Source: a virus. Taken from it: 64,000 nucleotides of DNA. The stretch spans positions 34,370 through 98,369 of IMG/VR virus record IMGVR_UViG_3300025889_000085. One strand, given 5' to 3'. Below, in pieces: positions 8,620-20,600 of this stretch. Position 1 is the stretch's first letter. Every line of letters starts with the position of its first letter. Both the position numbers and the translations under genes were made by a program. Below the pieces are notes generated by a model. It did no database searches. It was not told where the DNA came from and saw nothing but the letters and a program-made list of their open reading frames with translations.

Positions 8620-10776
8620 ATGGCGCAACTACCTTATCAGAATAATAAGAAAAAACCAGAATGGAGTGAAAGTTCAAGCAGTATTTTCACTCCAACTATC
8701 GGTATCTACAAAGGTCTGGTTAAAAAACTAGACAACGGAACACGTAGTGGGCGCCTGTATGTATATGTTGAAGATCTAAGCACTGCCACTAGCAACGATC
8801 CCAGCGGTTGGATTCTAGTAGATTATGCTAGTCCATTTATGGGCAGAACATTAGGTCCTGCACAAAAAGGCGCAGTGACCAATACTACAAATACTTTCTT
8901 TACAACACAACAGAGTTATGGTTTCTTTATGACTCCACCGGACATTGGAAATTATGTGCTTTGTTGTTTTCCGGGCGGCAATAACCAAAGTGGTTATTGG
9001 TTTGCTTGTGTAAGTAACAGTCTTAGTAAACAAATGATACCCAGTATCGGTGGCCTGCCTTTAAGCAGAATTGATCCTGCCAGCGTCCCTCCAAATTTTT
9101 CAAGTTATCTCAGGCCAGGCCAAATCTATCCTGTAGGAGAATTTAATGAAAACACGCAACAAGTGTTTACATCTAACTGGGCTACTGCTACTCTTAAACC
9201 TCTACATATTCCACAGTTTACCAGACTACTAACACAGGGCCTAGATACAGACGCAAACGGAAGAGGAGTAATTAGCAGTAGTATACAACGTGACCCAGTA
9301 AGCGGAGTTTTTGGTTTTAGTACTCCTGGCAGACCTACAAACGATCCTGCAAGTGATCCAGATTTAAATGTAAAATTAGCATCGGGTGAAATAGATCCTG
9401 TAAACTTTGTTGCAAGTAATAGAGTGGGTGGTCACAGTCTCACAATGGATGACGGTGATTTATACGGCAACAATAACGTTGTAAAACTAAGAACTAGTGC
9501 TGGCCACCAAATATTCATGAATGACACAGATGGATTCATGTATATTGCCAACAGTAATGGTACTGCCTGGGTTGAACTTACTAAAGAAGGAGATGTTCTA
9601 GTTTACGGGCAGCGTGATATCAGTATTCGTAGCCGAGGTAACTTAATGATGCACAGTGACCGTAGCATTATGATGAATGCTCGCGGCGCCATAGACTTAA
9701 AAAGTCAAGCACTGAGAGTAGAAAACACAGCAACAATTATAAACTCAGAACAGGCAATTCAAAATTACGCTCAACAAATTTCGATAAATGGAACCAGCGG
9801 AGTAAGCGTTTATGGTAGCAAAGCCAGTATTACAGGTCTGGGTGGCTTGAGTCTGACAGGATTTCCTATTAGTATGAATAGTGGGACACCAGGCCAGCCA
9901 CCACAAGCACCTAAAACGTTAAATCAATATCAACTACCAGATACTAGTTTTGTCCAAGGCCAAGGATGGGCAGCAGTTGATGGAGTGCTTCCATCAATTG
10001 CATACAGAGTTCCTACACATGAACCTTATGTTAGAGGAAATGTTGCAGCACTAATCCAACAACAAGAAGAAATATTTTCTGGAGGTACTGCTACTGTAGA
10101 CGGAAATCAGGAAAATCAGATTAAATCGGTGAGTAGAGCAAACCTTAAACCCGGTATAGATGCTGCAAATATTTTAGGAATATCACAAGGTTCAGCAGCA
10201 CCCACGGCAAATTATATTACTCAGCCTTCTACATTGTCATTGGGCGATTTAAATAGCACTCAACTGAGAGCATATTCTGCGCAGGTAGGATATAATGCCA
10301 GCGGATCAGCATACGATGCTTACGACAGTCAAGGTCGCTTAGGGAAATATCAGATATCCCCTCAAGAATTAGTTAACCAAGGCTTTTTAAAACCCGATAC
10401 TCCAAGAACCTTGGACGGAGTTAATAACCCTAATAACTGGACAGGTAAATTCGGTACAACAAGTGCTAATACTTTTTTCCAAAATACGCCATTACAGGAT
10501 GCTGTAATGTACCAATATACTCAAAGCAACTATTCTAAATTACAAAATATAGGCTTGATTGATTCCAGCAGTTCCTCAGATGAGATTGCTGGATTATTAA
10601 GTGCTTCTCATTTTAGCAACCCAGAAACTGTTTCAGTATGGGCAACTAAAAATCAAGATTTATCAAACACAATTGCTAAAAATTACAATAATGGAAGATA
10701 TAGTCAGACACAGGTTACTGTTTTAGAAGCCAGCGACCGAAGCAAACAAATTGCTTCGACCACTCCAACAGCGTAA
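8620..10776 (+). CDS. 5: gp5-like baseplate hub / cell-puncturing protein with C-terminal hydrolase-like domain
   Basis: A 718-residue puncturing-device protein. N-terminal OB-fold region (about 20-145): GIYKGLVKKLDNGTRSGRLY and PDIGNYVLCCFPGGN. The central region (about 270-410) is a repetitive beta-prism segment with HQIFMNDTDGFMYIANSNG, GDVLVYGQRDISIRSRGN and DRSIMMNARGAIDLKS, as in gp5/VgrG needles. In T4 gp5 the lysozyme lies between these parts. Here a different candidate enzymatic domain is at the C-terminus (about 545-700): YDAYDSQGRLGKYQISPQEL, then W.GK.G and LQDAVMYQYTQSNY, resembling lysozyme or transglycosylase-like phage domains. The hydrolase role is inferred. A 15-base gap separates it from the previous gene. 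Confidence 0.8.
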   Translation: MAQLPYQNNKKKPEWSESSSSIFTPTIGIYKGLVKKLDNGTRSGRLYVYVEDLSTATSNDPSGWILVDYASPFMGRTLGPAQKGAVTNTTNTFFTTQQSYGFFMTPPDIGNYVLCCFPGGNNQSGYWFACVSNSLSKQMIPSIGGLPLSRIDPASVPPNFSSYLRPGQIYPVGEFNENTQQVFTSNWATATLKPLHIPQFTRLLTQGLDTDANGRGVISSSIQRDPVSGVFGFSTPGRPTNDPASDPDLNVKLASGEIDPVNFVASNRVGGHSLTMDDGDLYGNNNVVKLRTSAGHQIFMNDTDGFMYIANSNGTAWVELTKEGDVLVYGQRDISIRSRGNLMMHSDRSIMMNARGAIDLKSQALRVENTATIINSEQAIQNYAQQISINGTSGVSVYGSKASITGLGGLSLTGFPISMNSGTPGQPPQAPKTLNQYQLPDTSFVQGQGWAAVDGVLPSIAYRVPTHEPYVRGNVAALIQQQEEIFSGGTATVDGNQENQIKSVSRANLKPGIDAANILGISQGSAAPTANYITQPSTLSLGDLNSTQLRAYSAQVGYNASGSAYDAYDSQGRLGKYQISPQELVNQGFLKPDTPRTLDGVNNPNNWTGKFGTTSANTFFQNTPLQDAVMYQYTQSNYSKLQNIGLIDSSSSSDEIAGLLSASHFSNPETVSVWATKNQDLSNTIAKNYNNGRYSQTQVTVLEASDRSKQIASTTPTA

Positions 10777-10783
10777 TAATCTC

Positions 10784-10791
10784 GATAAATA
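10784..10791 (+). promoter_or_regulatory. T4-type late promoter abutting gp25
   Basis: GATAAATA (7/8 to TATAAATA) ends six bases before the gp25 ATG at 10797. The transcription start expected about 7 bases downstream falls on the start codon, so the message would be leaderless. No ribosome binding site is visible. Confidence 0.65.
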
Positions 10792-10796
10792 TTCAT

Positions 10797-11177
10797 ATGC
10801 CTATTCTATACAAAGGATTTAGTACAGTTGGTCGAAAAAAACATTTTCGCTTGACAGACTTTGAACTTGTAAAACAGGACCTTACAAACTATTTTAATAT
10901 TCGTAAGGGTGAAAAACTGTCTAATCCTGATTTTGGAACTGTAATTTGGGACACTATCTTCGAACCATTAAATGAAGATACAAAAGCCGTAATAATGCAG
11001 GATATAAAACGTATTATCGGATATGATCCCAGAGTAGCAGCACAGAATGTCATTGTTACTGAATATGATAGAGGCATTCAAATTGAAATAGAATTAATTT
11101 ATGTGCAGACAAATCAAGTCAGCACTTTACAACTGCAATTTGACGAACAAAGCAGAACTGCTTATCAGTTCCAATAA
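10797..11177 (+). CDS. 25: gp25-like baseplate wedge subunit
   Basis: A 126-residue protein of the gp25 family, the wedge component that contacts the sheath initiator region and, with gp6 and gp53, forms the wedge core. The diagnostic region is DLTNYFNIRKGEKLSNPDFG, then TVIWDTIFEPLNED and a C-terminal beta segment ending LQFDEQSRTAYQF. Length matches T4 gp25 (132). The start has no Shine-Dalgarno sequence and lies directly behind a late promoter. No alternative downstream Met would keep the family N-terminus. Confidence 0.88.
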   Translation: MPILYKGFSTVGRKKHFRLTDFELVKQDLTNYFNIRKGEKLSNPDFGTVIWDTIFEPLNEDTKAVIMQDIKRIIGYDPRVAAQNVIVTEYDRGIQIEIELIYVQTNQVSTLQLQFDEQSRTAYQFQ

Positions 11178-11197
11178 AACCCCGGTTTTTCCAACCA

Positions 11198-11205
11198 GAT
11201 AAATA
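11198..11205 (+). promoter_or_regulatory. T4-type late promoter for gp6
   Basis: GATAAATA, 17 bases upstream of the gp6 ATG (11223), followed by AAACGGAACA near the expected transcription start. Just upstream, AAAACCCCGGTTTTT (11176-11190) could form a small hairpin ending gp25 transcription, but the stem is weak. Confidence 0.7.
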
Positions 11206-11222
11206 TCTAAAACGGAACAAGT

Positions 11223-14200
11223 ATGGCCACTACCACGAGACAAAGCAGTTTATTAGTCAATCAAGATTGGACTAAGTTGTATGAAAGTTTCAGAGCAGCA
11301 GACTTTCAAGCCTATGATTTTCAGACCTTACGCAAAGCCATGCTGGACTACTTGCGTTTGTATTACCCAGAAGATTTCAACGATTATACAGAAAGCAGTG
11401 AATATATTGCCCTTGTTGATCTTATTGCTTTTATGGGCCAAAGTCTTGCATTCCGCACAGATTTAAATGCCCGTGAAAACTTCATTGACACTGCTGAACG
11501 CAGAGATAGCATTTTAAAACTAGCCCGCCTTATTAGTTACGTTCCAAAACGTAATCAAACTGCCACAGGATATTTAAAGTTTGATAGCATCCAAACTACA
11601 GAATCTCTATTTGATAGTAGCGGCCTGGATATTAGTAATTCGGTAATTGCTTGGAATGACAGCACAAATCCTAATTGGTACGAACAATTTGTTACGATTT
11701 TAAACGCTGCTATGCCCACAAGTCAAAGTGTAGGTGAACCATCTAATAGTGCCACAATTGGTGGAATATTAACAGACGAATATAATGTAAACGTGCCAAC
11801 CAATACTCTTCCTGTTTTTAAATTTAATGCAACAGTAGAAAATGCAAATTTAGGATTTGAAATTGTTAGTGCAACTAGTGCAAATCGAAGTTACGTATAT
11901 GAAGCAAGTCCCGCACTAGGTCAGCCTTTTAATATTCTTTACAGAAATGATAGTTTAGGTAACGCCAGTAACAATACTGGTTTCTTTTTTTACTTCAAAC
12001 AAGGCAATTTACAAAATCTAGATTTTAATTTTAACGAAAGTATTCCAAACAATTTAGTTAATATTAATACTAACAACGTTAACAACACAGATGTTTGGTT
12101 ATACCAACTTAACAATCTAGGTGGGATACGTGCCGAATGGAGCAAGGTACCTAGTGTAAATGGGTTTAACATCATTTACAATAATAACGCAGCAAAAACT
12201 AGTTTCCAAGTTACTACACGAGTAAATGATCAAATTGATTTAGTTTTTGGTGATGGAACATTTAGTGCTATCCCAACTGGAAGATTTAGAACATATTTTA
12301 GAACCAGCAGTGGATTAGAATATAAAATTACACCCAACAATTTAAGAAGTATCAATATATCTATTCCATACGTAAGCCGCAAAGGTAGATTAGAAACATT
12401 AACTGTTGTTGCAAGTTTAAAATATACTGTAGCAAATGCAGTTGCAAGAGAAAGCAACACAGAGATTAAAACAAAAGCACCACAACAGTATTATACACAA
12501 AATCGTATGGTAACTGGGGAAGATTATAACATTTTTCCTTACACAAATTACAGCACCATAAGCAAAGTAAAAGCAGTAAACCGTAGTAGCAGTGGTGTTA
12601 GTAGGTATTTGGATGTGTTAGATAGCACAGGCAGGTATAGTAGCACAAATATTTTTGCTGATGATGGTGTGTTATACCGAGAAGAAAGTACAAACAGTTT
12701 TGATTTTACCTGGAGTACAACTTCCGATATTAATCGAATTATTCAAAATAATATTCTACCTATTATCAGAGGAAAACCTTTATTACACTTTTATTATGAC
12801 AAATTTTTAAGGTTCGGCCTTACTAGTTATTATTGGAAACGCAGCACAGTAGGATCGGGATCCAGTACAGGATATTTTGTAACTGCATCTGGTGGCTCAA
12901 TTGCTGCTCAGGTAGGTGCAGGAACAACAGGCAATCCTTCATATGTAACTGAAAATAGCATTGTAATTTTTAGTCCAGGTGCAGGAAATTATTTTAATGC
13001 AGAAAACTATATTACTCCTATACCTGCTTCGGGCGTAATTCCTCAAAACGGCCGTACCGAACTTTATGTTACTATTACACGCCTAATAGGAAATGGCACA
13101 CAAGGTAATTTAAGTGATGGATCTGGACCTATTGCGTTAAGTCAAAATGTTCCAAATAACGCACAGGCGATCACAGTTATTCCTGCGTTTAGCAATAGTT
13201 TTAGCGCCTCATTGATAGCCAGACTAATTCAACTGATTTCTTCATATAGCGAATTTGGAATTAGGTACGATCAAGAATTGCAAGCATACGCAATTGTTTC
13301 TGCACAAGATATAGACGCCGCCAGCGAATTTAGCCAAACAAACCAAGGTAGTGAACTAGGTATTAACAATGACAGTAGTTGGATAATGAACTTTACATTG
13401 AACGCTACGACTTATAGTGTACAAACCCGTCAACTTAGTTATATCTTTCAAAGTGTAAGTGAAACTAAATTTTATTTTGATGATAGTTTTAAAATATTTG
13501 ACTCAACTACAGGATTAACTGTGAATGACAATGTCAATGTACTAAAAGTTAACGGAAACCCTGATACAGGAGCACCTTATACCAATAACTATCCATGGTA
13601 TATCTATGGACAGATTGCAGAAAGTGATGGCTATGTTGACAATAGTAAAGCATTAATTACTTTTTCAGACTTTGATGATGATGGAGTCCCAGACGATCCC
13701 GATATTTTTAATACTATTGTTCAGCCCGACACAGACCCATTGGAAAAATTTATCTACTTACAAAAAGTTTACGGATACGAAAGTTTTGTTACTTACAATA
13801 TATTAGATAAATCCTTGGTAGATTCGGGGTACGCAACTGAAGATGATATTTTACCTAATGTTAACAATTATCCTTTGGGACAAATTTTCTATGCAACAAC
13901 TGAAGAAAACTTTTACGTATTGGGCGGCACAAATACAAATAGAACACTGACTTTATCTAACGATTATTTGGCACGAACTGGAAGACAAGGTTTGTATTTT
14001 CAATATAGACACAACGCACCAGCAACAAGAAGGCTTGATCCAAGCCCAAATAATTTAATTGATCTTTACATCTTAACTAAAGAATACGAAAATCAATATA
14101 GAACTTGGGCTTTGGATACAACAGGAACCGCCACTGAACCTGATGAACCAGATAGTGAGACATTACGATTATCTTTTCAAGACTTAGAAAATTATAAATC

Positions 14201-14633
14201 TGTCAGCGATGCAATCATTTATAATAATGCTCAATTTAAACCATTGTTTGGATCTAAGGCAAGACCAGAACTGCAAGCAACCTTTAAAGTAATTAAAAAT
14301 CCTAACCTTAATCTTAGCGACAGTGAGATAAAAAGTCAGGTACTAACAAGTATTAATAATTATTTTGCTGTAAACAACTGGGACTTTGGTGAAACTTTCT
14401 ATTTCACTGAGTTAGCAACATATATTCAACAAGGACTTGCTCCTGCTATTAACAGTATAATCATTGTACCAAATAGTGATAGTCAGACTTACGGAAGTTT
14501 GCAACAAATTAGTAGCCAAGCAAATGAAATTTTAATTAGTGTTGCTACTGCACAGAATATAGAAATAATCACTAGTATTACTGCTGCTCAACTCAACCTC
14601 GAAAATCAAGCGGTAAATACTATTATTAATTAA
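11223..14633 (+). CDS. 6: gp6-like baseplate wedge subunit
   Basis: A 1136-residue baseplate ring protein, much longer than T4 gp6 (660). The N-terminal 120 residues carry the family signature: VNQDWTKLYESFRAADFQAY, YPEDFNDYTESSEYIALVDL, RTDLNARENFIDTAERRDSI and ARLISYVPKRN. The core gp6/baseplate-J-like part continues with NQIDLVFGDGTFSAIPTGR-type and MVTGEDYNIFPY motifs at about 340-440. A large insertion follows (about 480-900). The conserved C-terminus, around LSDSEIKSQVLTSINNYFAV, NNWDFGETFYFTELATYIQQ and IIIVPNSD, is the gp6 dimer region. gp6 forms the ring that links the six wedges and changes shape at sheath contraction. Confidence 0.88.
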   Translation: MATTTRQSSLLVNQDWTKLYESFRAADFQAYDFQTLRKAMLDYLRLYYPEDFNDYTESSEYIALVDLIAFMGQSLAFRTDLNARENFIDTAERRDSILKLARLISYVPKRNQTATGYLKFDSIQTTESLFDSSGLDISNSVIAWNDSTNPNWYEQFVTILNAAMPTSQSVGEPSNSATIGGILTDEYNVNVPTNTLPVFKFNATVENANLGFEIVSATSANRSYVYEASPALGQPFNILYRNDSLGNASNNTGFFFYFKQGNLQNLDFNFNESIPNNLVNINTNNVNNTDVWLYQLNNLGGIRAEWSKVPSVNGFNIIYNNNAAKTSFQVTTRVNDQIDLVFGDGTFSAIPTGRFRTYFRTSSGLEYKITPNNLRSINISIPYVSRKGRLETLTVVASLKYTVANAVARESNTEIKTKAPQQYYTQNRMVTGEDYNIFPYTNYSTISKVKAVNRSSSGVSRYLDVLDSTGRYSSTNIFADDGVLYREESTNSFDFTWSTTSDINRIIQNNILPIIRGKPLLHFYYDKFLRFGLTSYYWKRSTVGSGSSTGYFVTASGGSIAAQVGAGTTGNPSYVTENSIVIFSPGAGNYFNAENYITPIPASGVIPQNGRTELYVTITRLIGNGTQGNLSDGSGPIALSQNVPNNAQAITVIPAFSNSFSASLIARLIQLISSYSEFGIRYDQELQAYAIVSAQDIDAASEFSQTNQGSELGINNDSSWIMNFTLNATTYSVQTRQLSYIFQSVSETKFYFDDSFKIFDSTTGLTVNDNVNVLKVNGNPDTGAPYTNNYPWYIYGQIAESDGYVDNSKALITFSDFDDDGVPDDPDIFNTIVQPDTDPLEKFIYLQKVYGYESFVTYNILDKSLVDSGYATEDDILPNVNNYPLGQIFYATTEENFYVLGGTNTNRTLTLSNDYLARTGRQGLYFQYRHNAPATRRLDPSPNNLIDLYILTKEYENQYRTWALDTTGTATEPDEPDSETLRLSFQDLENYKSVSDAIIYNNAQFKPLFGSKARPELQATFKVIKNPNLNLSDSEIKSQVLTSINNYFAVNNWDFGETFYFTELATYIQQGLAPAINSIIIVPNSDSQTYGSLQQISSQANEILISVATAQNIEIITSITAAQLNLENQAVNTIIN

Positions 14634-14641
14634 AAACTGGC

Positions 14642-17600
14642 ATGGCAATAACTAAAACTTTACCTTTCCTTCCTAGTGTTTTCCAAACCGAGACTAACGA
14701 TAAGTTTTTAAGCACTACCCTTGATCAGTTAGTGACGGAGCCAAATCTCGTTCCTATTAATGGATATGTTGGCAGAAAGTTTACACCAGGTTGGTCTGGA
14801 ATAGAATCTTACGTAAGAGAACCAAGTGGGGTTAGAGCAGATTATCAACTTGAACCAACCACAGTTGTTAAAAATGCTGCAGATGCAGACTCTGTTGAAT
14901 TTTATAACACTTATCCAGAATTGCTGCAAAAAATTCAAGAACTTGGGGGCAACGTTGCAGATCAAGATAGGTTATTTACTAGTCAATTTTATACATATGA
15001 TCCTAAAATAGACTATGATAAGTTTGTAAATTATAGTCAATATTATTGGTTACCTGCCGGCCCTGATTCTGTAACTGTAAGTGCTACTAATATTGCAACT
15101 TCAAGGACATATTACGTTTATCCTGAAGACAACATTAATGTTTACCGATTTAGCAGCGAAAGCAATGTTGGCAATCCTGATATTATTGTTGTAAGAGAAG
15201 GAACGTATCAGTTTGTTGTAAATCAGCCCGGCAAAAAATTCTACATTCAAACAGAACCTGGTTTAAGCGGAAGACAAACAAATAATAATAATTTAAGTTC
15301 TAGAGAGATCGAAGGTGTTACTAACAACGGTGATGATGTTGGTACAATTACCTTTAATGTTCCTATAAGTACTGCCCAAGACAATTTCTTAAATGCAACA
15401 AATGTTGCAGATGTCGGGTTTGTAACAAATTTAAAATATAGCCAAATTGACCAACAACTGTTAAGCACAGTTGCTGCATTGGGTGGTATAGATGGTGTAA
15501 CTGCGAACACATTACTCGATGGCCAAAGTTTAGTTTTTGGTACTTATTACAGCGACAGTGCAGATTGGGATAGCGGTAGCGGTCCTGTTAGTGCAGGACT
15601 ACGCTATGGAGTTTGGGATATTACTTTAACACCAAGTGGCGGAGATTACTTAATTAGTTTAAGTTCAGGAACTGCCATACCAACAGGTAATAAAGTTACA
15701 ATTTTAAGTGGTCTAAATTATGGTAATACAGAATGGTACAAAAATACATCAGGTTATCTGAGTCAAGTTCCTGTTATTACTGCACCATTTGACACGTTGT
15801 ATTATCAAGACAGTGAGGATGCAGAACAATATGGTCGTATTCAGATCCTTAGTGCAGTAACAAAAACAATAGATGTTAATACAGATATTATTGGTAGAAA
15901 AAATTATATTAGTCCAAATAAAATTACTTTTACTAACGGACTTAAAATTAAATTCGATAATACCGTAACACCTGAAGTTTACAGAAACAACGAATACTAT
16001 GTAGAAGGAGTTGGCGATTCAATAACTCTTACTCCGGTAGAATGGTTAAGTGTTTTTTATAGTTCTAGCCAAGAAAATTTTAGCCCAGTTGTTCGTTTTG
16101 TAGGTACTACAACTTATGCAAATTTAAATCAATCGAGAACACAACTAAGCATCGAAAGTAATGTTGATCCTTATACTGCAAATATTTCAACAGATTATGC
16201 CAGTTCAGGAGAAAACCGAAACAACATTTTCTCCAGCAACTTAAGTTTTCAATTTCCTTACAGAGGTGGGTTTAATACTGTTGGAGATAACGCTGACAAT
16301 TTATTTCGAACAGGGACAATAGGTATGTCTTTGGTAGGAATACCATTTTATGGTCCAACCAATGAAGCATATATAGAAGGTAAAAATGCAACTTCGTGGC
16401 ACTACAATTCCCCATATGTTAAAATTAATGGACAAGATACCTATGGTGGTTATCCTGATTCAAATGGCATTTACCACTACAACGACAGCACGTTCATTAC
16501 TGCAAATGCTTGGGGAAATGTTGCTGGCCTGGGTAGCAATCTGTATGTGGAAACTGACGGGCATAGCACACTATTAGGGTATGCTATAGACGGATATCCC
16601 ATATACGGACCTTACGGGTATTCCAATCCTATGGATAAAGATAGCGGCGCAGTATTAATGGTAAGCAGTTATCAAGCAGATGATGGTGCTTCTTATAGGC
16701 CTTTATCTAAACTGGTTACTGTTACTGCTAACAACACTTCTGGGTCTAATATAACACTAAATTCGACTTTTGAACTTGAGCCCGGCATGAGGCTTACATT
16801 TAGTTCTAATGCTAGTATAACAACCCCAGACGAGTACTGGATTGTTGCTGCCGGCCAACAATCCAGCGTCGGCCTTCCAAATAATAATTTAGGATTAAAT
16901 CAGATCCAATTAAACAAAGACCTAATAATTTATGCAAATACAGACATACAATTTGGCTTTCCTTCTGGTTCATTCATTGAGGATTATACGTACCAAGAAG
17001 GATTGGGTTCATTAGATAGGTTTAATGGTAGATATTGTGTAACGCCCGACTATCCCAACGGGACCTATGCATACTTCTCGACTCAAGACACAACGGGTGT
17101 ACCCACATACCCTTATTTTGTCGGACAAAATTTCTATGGTAGTTTGGATATTAGTGATATCAATCAATTGACTGAACCAGACTATATTACCATTGATAGA
17201 TCGAGTAGGGACCAAAATCCGTGGAGTAGACGCAACCGTTGGTTTCATAAAGAAGTTCTTGCACAAACAGCAAGTTATAACGGAACTTCATTGATTAGTT
17301 TAGACACTTATCAAAGAGCACAAAGACCTATTGTTGAGTTTATTCCTAATTTACAGTTAACTAACTTTGGCAATCTTGCACTAATACCTGTTGATATTTT
17401 TGATACCACGATTACACAACCATTCAGTGCAGTAGAAGGGGTCACTGGTATTTTCTTAGACGGTGTCAGGATCGTCGATGGTATGCGTATTATTTTTGCC
17501 AACGACATTGATCCGTTAACACGAAACAGGATTTATGTTGTACGCTATGTTGACCAAGACGGTATTCCTTCAACTGCTCCTATTTTAACACTAAAACTAA

Positions 17601-20600
17601 TCGTAGCCTATGACGGCATCCCTGATCCAGGCGAAACTGTTAGTGTTCTGAATGGTGTTAGTAACGGTGGTAAAAGTTATTGGTTTAACGGTGGCCAGTG
17701 GGTAGAAGGTCAGGTAAAGACTGGACTTAACGTTGCGCCTTTATTCGACATTTTTGACGAAGATGGTAATAGTTTCACTGATAGGGACATTTATCCGTCA
17801 GTGAATACTGCAACAACATTTGACGGAACAAAACTATTCAGTTATCGAGAAGGAACTGGTACAGATGACAGTGTTCTTGGGTTTCCTTTAAGTTACAGAT
17901 CACTTAACAATCAAGGTGATATAGAATTTGTAAACAACTTTGATGTTGATACTTTTGGTTACACCACAGATGGTGTCACAGAAGTAATAAAAAATATTAG
18001 TTTAGGTTATATTCATCGGAACAATGTTGATGGTACAACTACTAAATTAACATGTTGGAATACAGTAGTAGAAAACACTAAACAATATCAAATTTTTAGT
18101 TATGAATTTGATGGAATAAACAACGATTTTAGTTTTGATATTGCGCCAAGTCAAAACACTGCTATTCCTAACCTACAAGTTTTAGTAAACTTTAAAAATC
18201 TGCAACAAACACAATATCAGGTAGAAGTAAGGCCAAATAATCAAAGATCAATTTCTATCAATAATAATCTTTTAAAATCTGGAGATAAGATAGATATTAA
18301 AGTTTACAGTACCCAAGTGTCTTCGCTTGGTTATTTTCAAGTACCTGATAATTTAAATTTCAATGTACAGAACGAAGTAGTTTCTTACCCTACGTTAGGA
18401 CAAATTAGAAACCATGTAGGAAAACTTGTAAGAAGTAGCACACAATTTATAGGCGGGTATCCGGGCACTAGCAACCTTCAAGATTTGAACTTGACAGCAT
18501 ATCCTGGGGAAATACTACAACAAAGTAGTCCTATTAGTTATGCCAGTATGTTCTTAGTTGACAAAGACTTCAATTTTGTCAATAGCATTTATAATGCACA
18601 ACAAGAGTATACCAGATTTAAGAATAAGTTTTTAAGTATTGCGACCAGCACCAATCAAATTGACTATAACGATCCTGTTTCTGGTGTAAACTACATTCTG
18701 AAAGAAATTAACAAAGTAAAAAATGATACTTTTCCTTGGTTTTATAGTGATATGGTACCATATGGCGACAATGTTAATGTAATATCCTATACTGTTTTTG
18801 ATCAATTACAAACCAACTATGAAATTACAACAACATTTAGCCTAAGTACACTGAGTAACCAGGCTATACTTGTTTACTTAAATGGTGTTCAGTTACTCAA
18901 TGGGTATGATTATACTTTCTTAGCATCAGGTCCTGGCATTGCTTTAAGTTCTAATCTTTCAAGAAGTGTCGGAGATACATTAAAAATATATGAATATAGA
19001 AATACAGACGGAAACTATATTCCAGAAACACCAACTAAATTAGGCCTTTATCCAAAGTTTAAACCTGAACTAGTGGCAGATAGTACTTATAGAACACCTA
19101 TCTATGTAATAGTTGGCCACGACGGCAGCAGAACCCCAGCATTTAATGATTTTAGAGATACCTATCTATTAGAATTAGAAAAAAGAATCTATAATAATAT
19201 TAAACAGGAATACAACGAAGATCAACTAAGCATCTACAACAGCATGCCTGGCAAGTTTAGAACTAATGATTATAGTTTAACAACTTACAATAGAATCATT
19301 AGTCGCAGTTTCCTGTATTGGGCAGGACAAAATAAAGTAGACTATAGCACAAACACAACTTACAACTCGGAAGATCCATTTACTTGGAACTATAGGACGG
19401 CTAAAGACAGCGACGGAGTATTTTTGCCAGGCAGTTGGCGTGCTTGTTACGAGTATTTTTACGATACTGTCAGGCCACACACAAATCCGTGGGAAATGTT
19501 GGGATTCAGCGAACGTCCTGATTGGTGGGTATCTACTTACGGTCCTGCACCTTATACCAGTGGCAACACAATACTATGGACAGACTTAAAGAACGGATAC
19601 ATTGCTGGTGGCAGTAGACAAGGATACGATACAACGTTTGCAAGATCCACATTACTAAGCATTATACCGGTAGATGCCCAAGGAAATCTGCGTAGTCCTA
19701 TTGAAATACTTACTAACAATTATGATATTTCCAATATGGATGAAAATTGGAGTGTAGGCAATTGGGGTCCTGGTGAGTATGCTTGGAGGACTAGTAGTGA
19801 TTGGCCTTATGCTCAGCAGATAGTTATGGCATTGACCAAGCCTGCCCAGTATTTCGCATTAGGGATTCAGAAAAACAAATATGTTTACAGTTCAGTAATC
19901 AATCAGTACACTGTAACTGACACAAATTATAGACTGACACCATCAGATGTAGATATAAACGGAGACCAAGATGCCGATGGCAGTATTATCCGTTCTGCCG
20001 GATATTTAAATTGGATAAACGATTATCAAGTCAGTAATGGAGTATTGACAAAAACAAAACTTAATAGGTACTTGCACGATTATAAAATAAATCTTGCTTA
20101 CAGAATGGCTAGTTTTAGTGATAAGAAACTGCTAAAAGTTTTAGCGGATCAGAACAGTCCTAGTAGCGTGAATAGTTCAGTTATTATTCCAGATGAAGAT
20201 TACGAATTAATTTTAGGTAAATCTACTCCTTTAAGTAAAATAAAATACAGTGCAGTAGTAATTAAGAAAGTAGCCACTGGATTTGAAATTAACGGATATG
20301 ATAGATCAAATCCAGTGTTTAACATTGTTGCCCCAAATATTGATAACGAATCGGATGTTATAACTGTTCTTGACCGGCAAGTCCAATATTTTACTAAGTT
20401 TAGAAATTATCGATTGACGATCCCTTACGGTACAGTTTTAACAACTATTCAAGACGTTGCTAATTTTATAGCAGGATATGAAAGATTCTTACTATTGCAA
20501 GGATTCTCATTTGACTACTTTGATGAAGATCTGGGACAAATAAGAAATTGGCAATTAAGTACAAAAGAATTTATATTTTGGACTCAACAAGGCTGGCCTG

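Noticed and set aside
11176-11190. AAAACCCCGGTTTTT as terminator after gp25
   Set aside because: Stem of about five bp with mostly A-T pairs; too weak to list.
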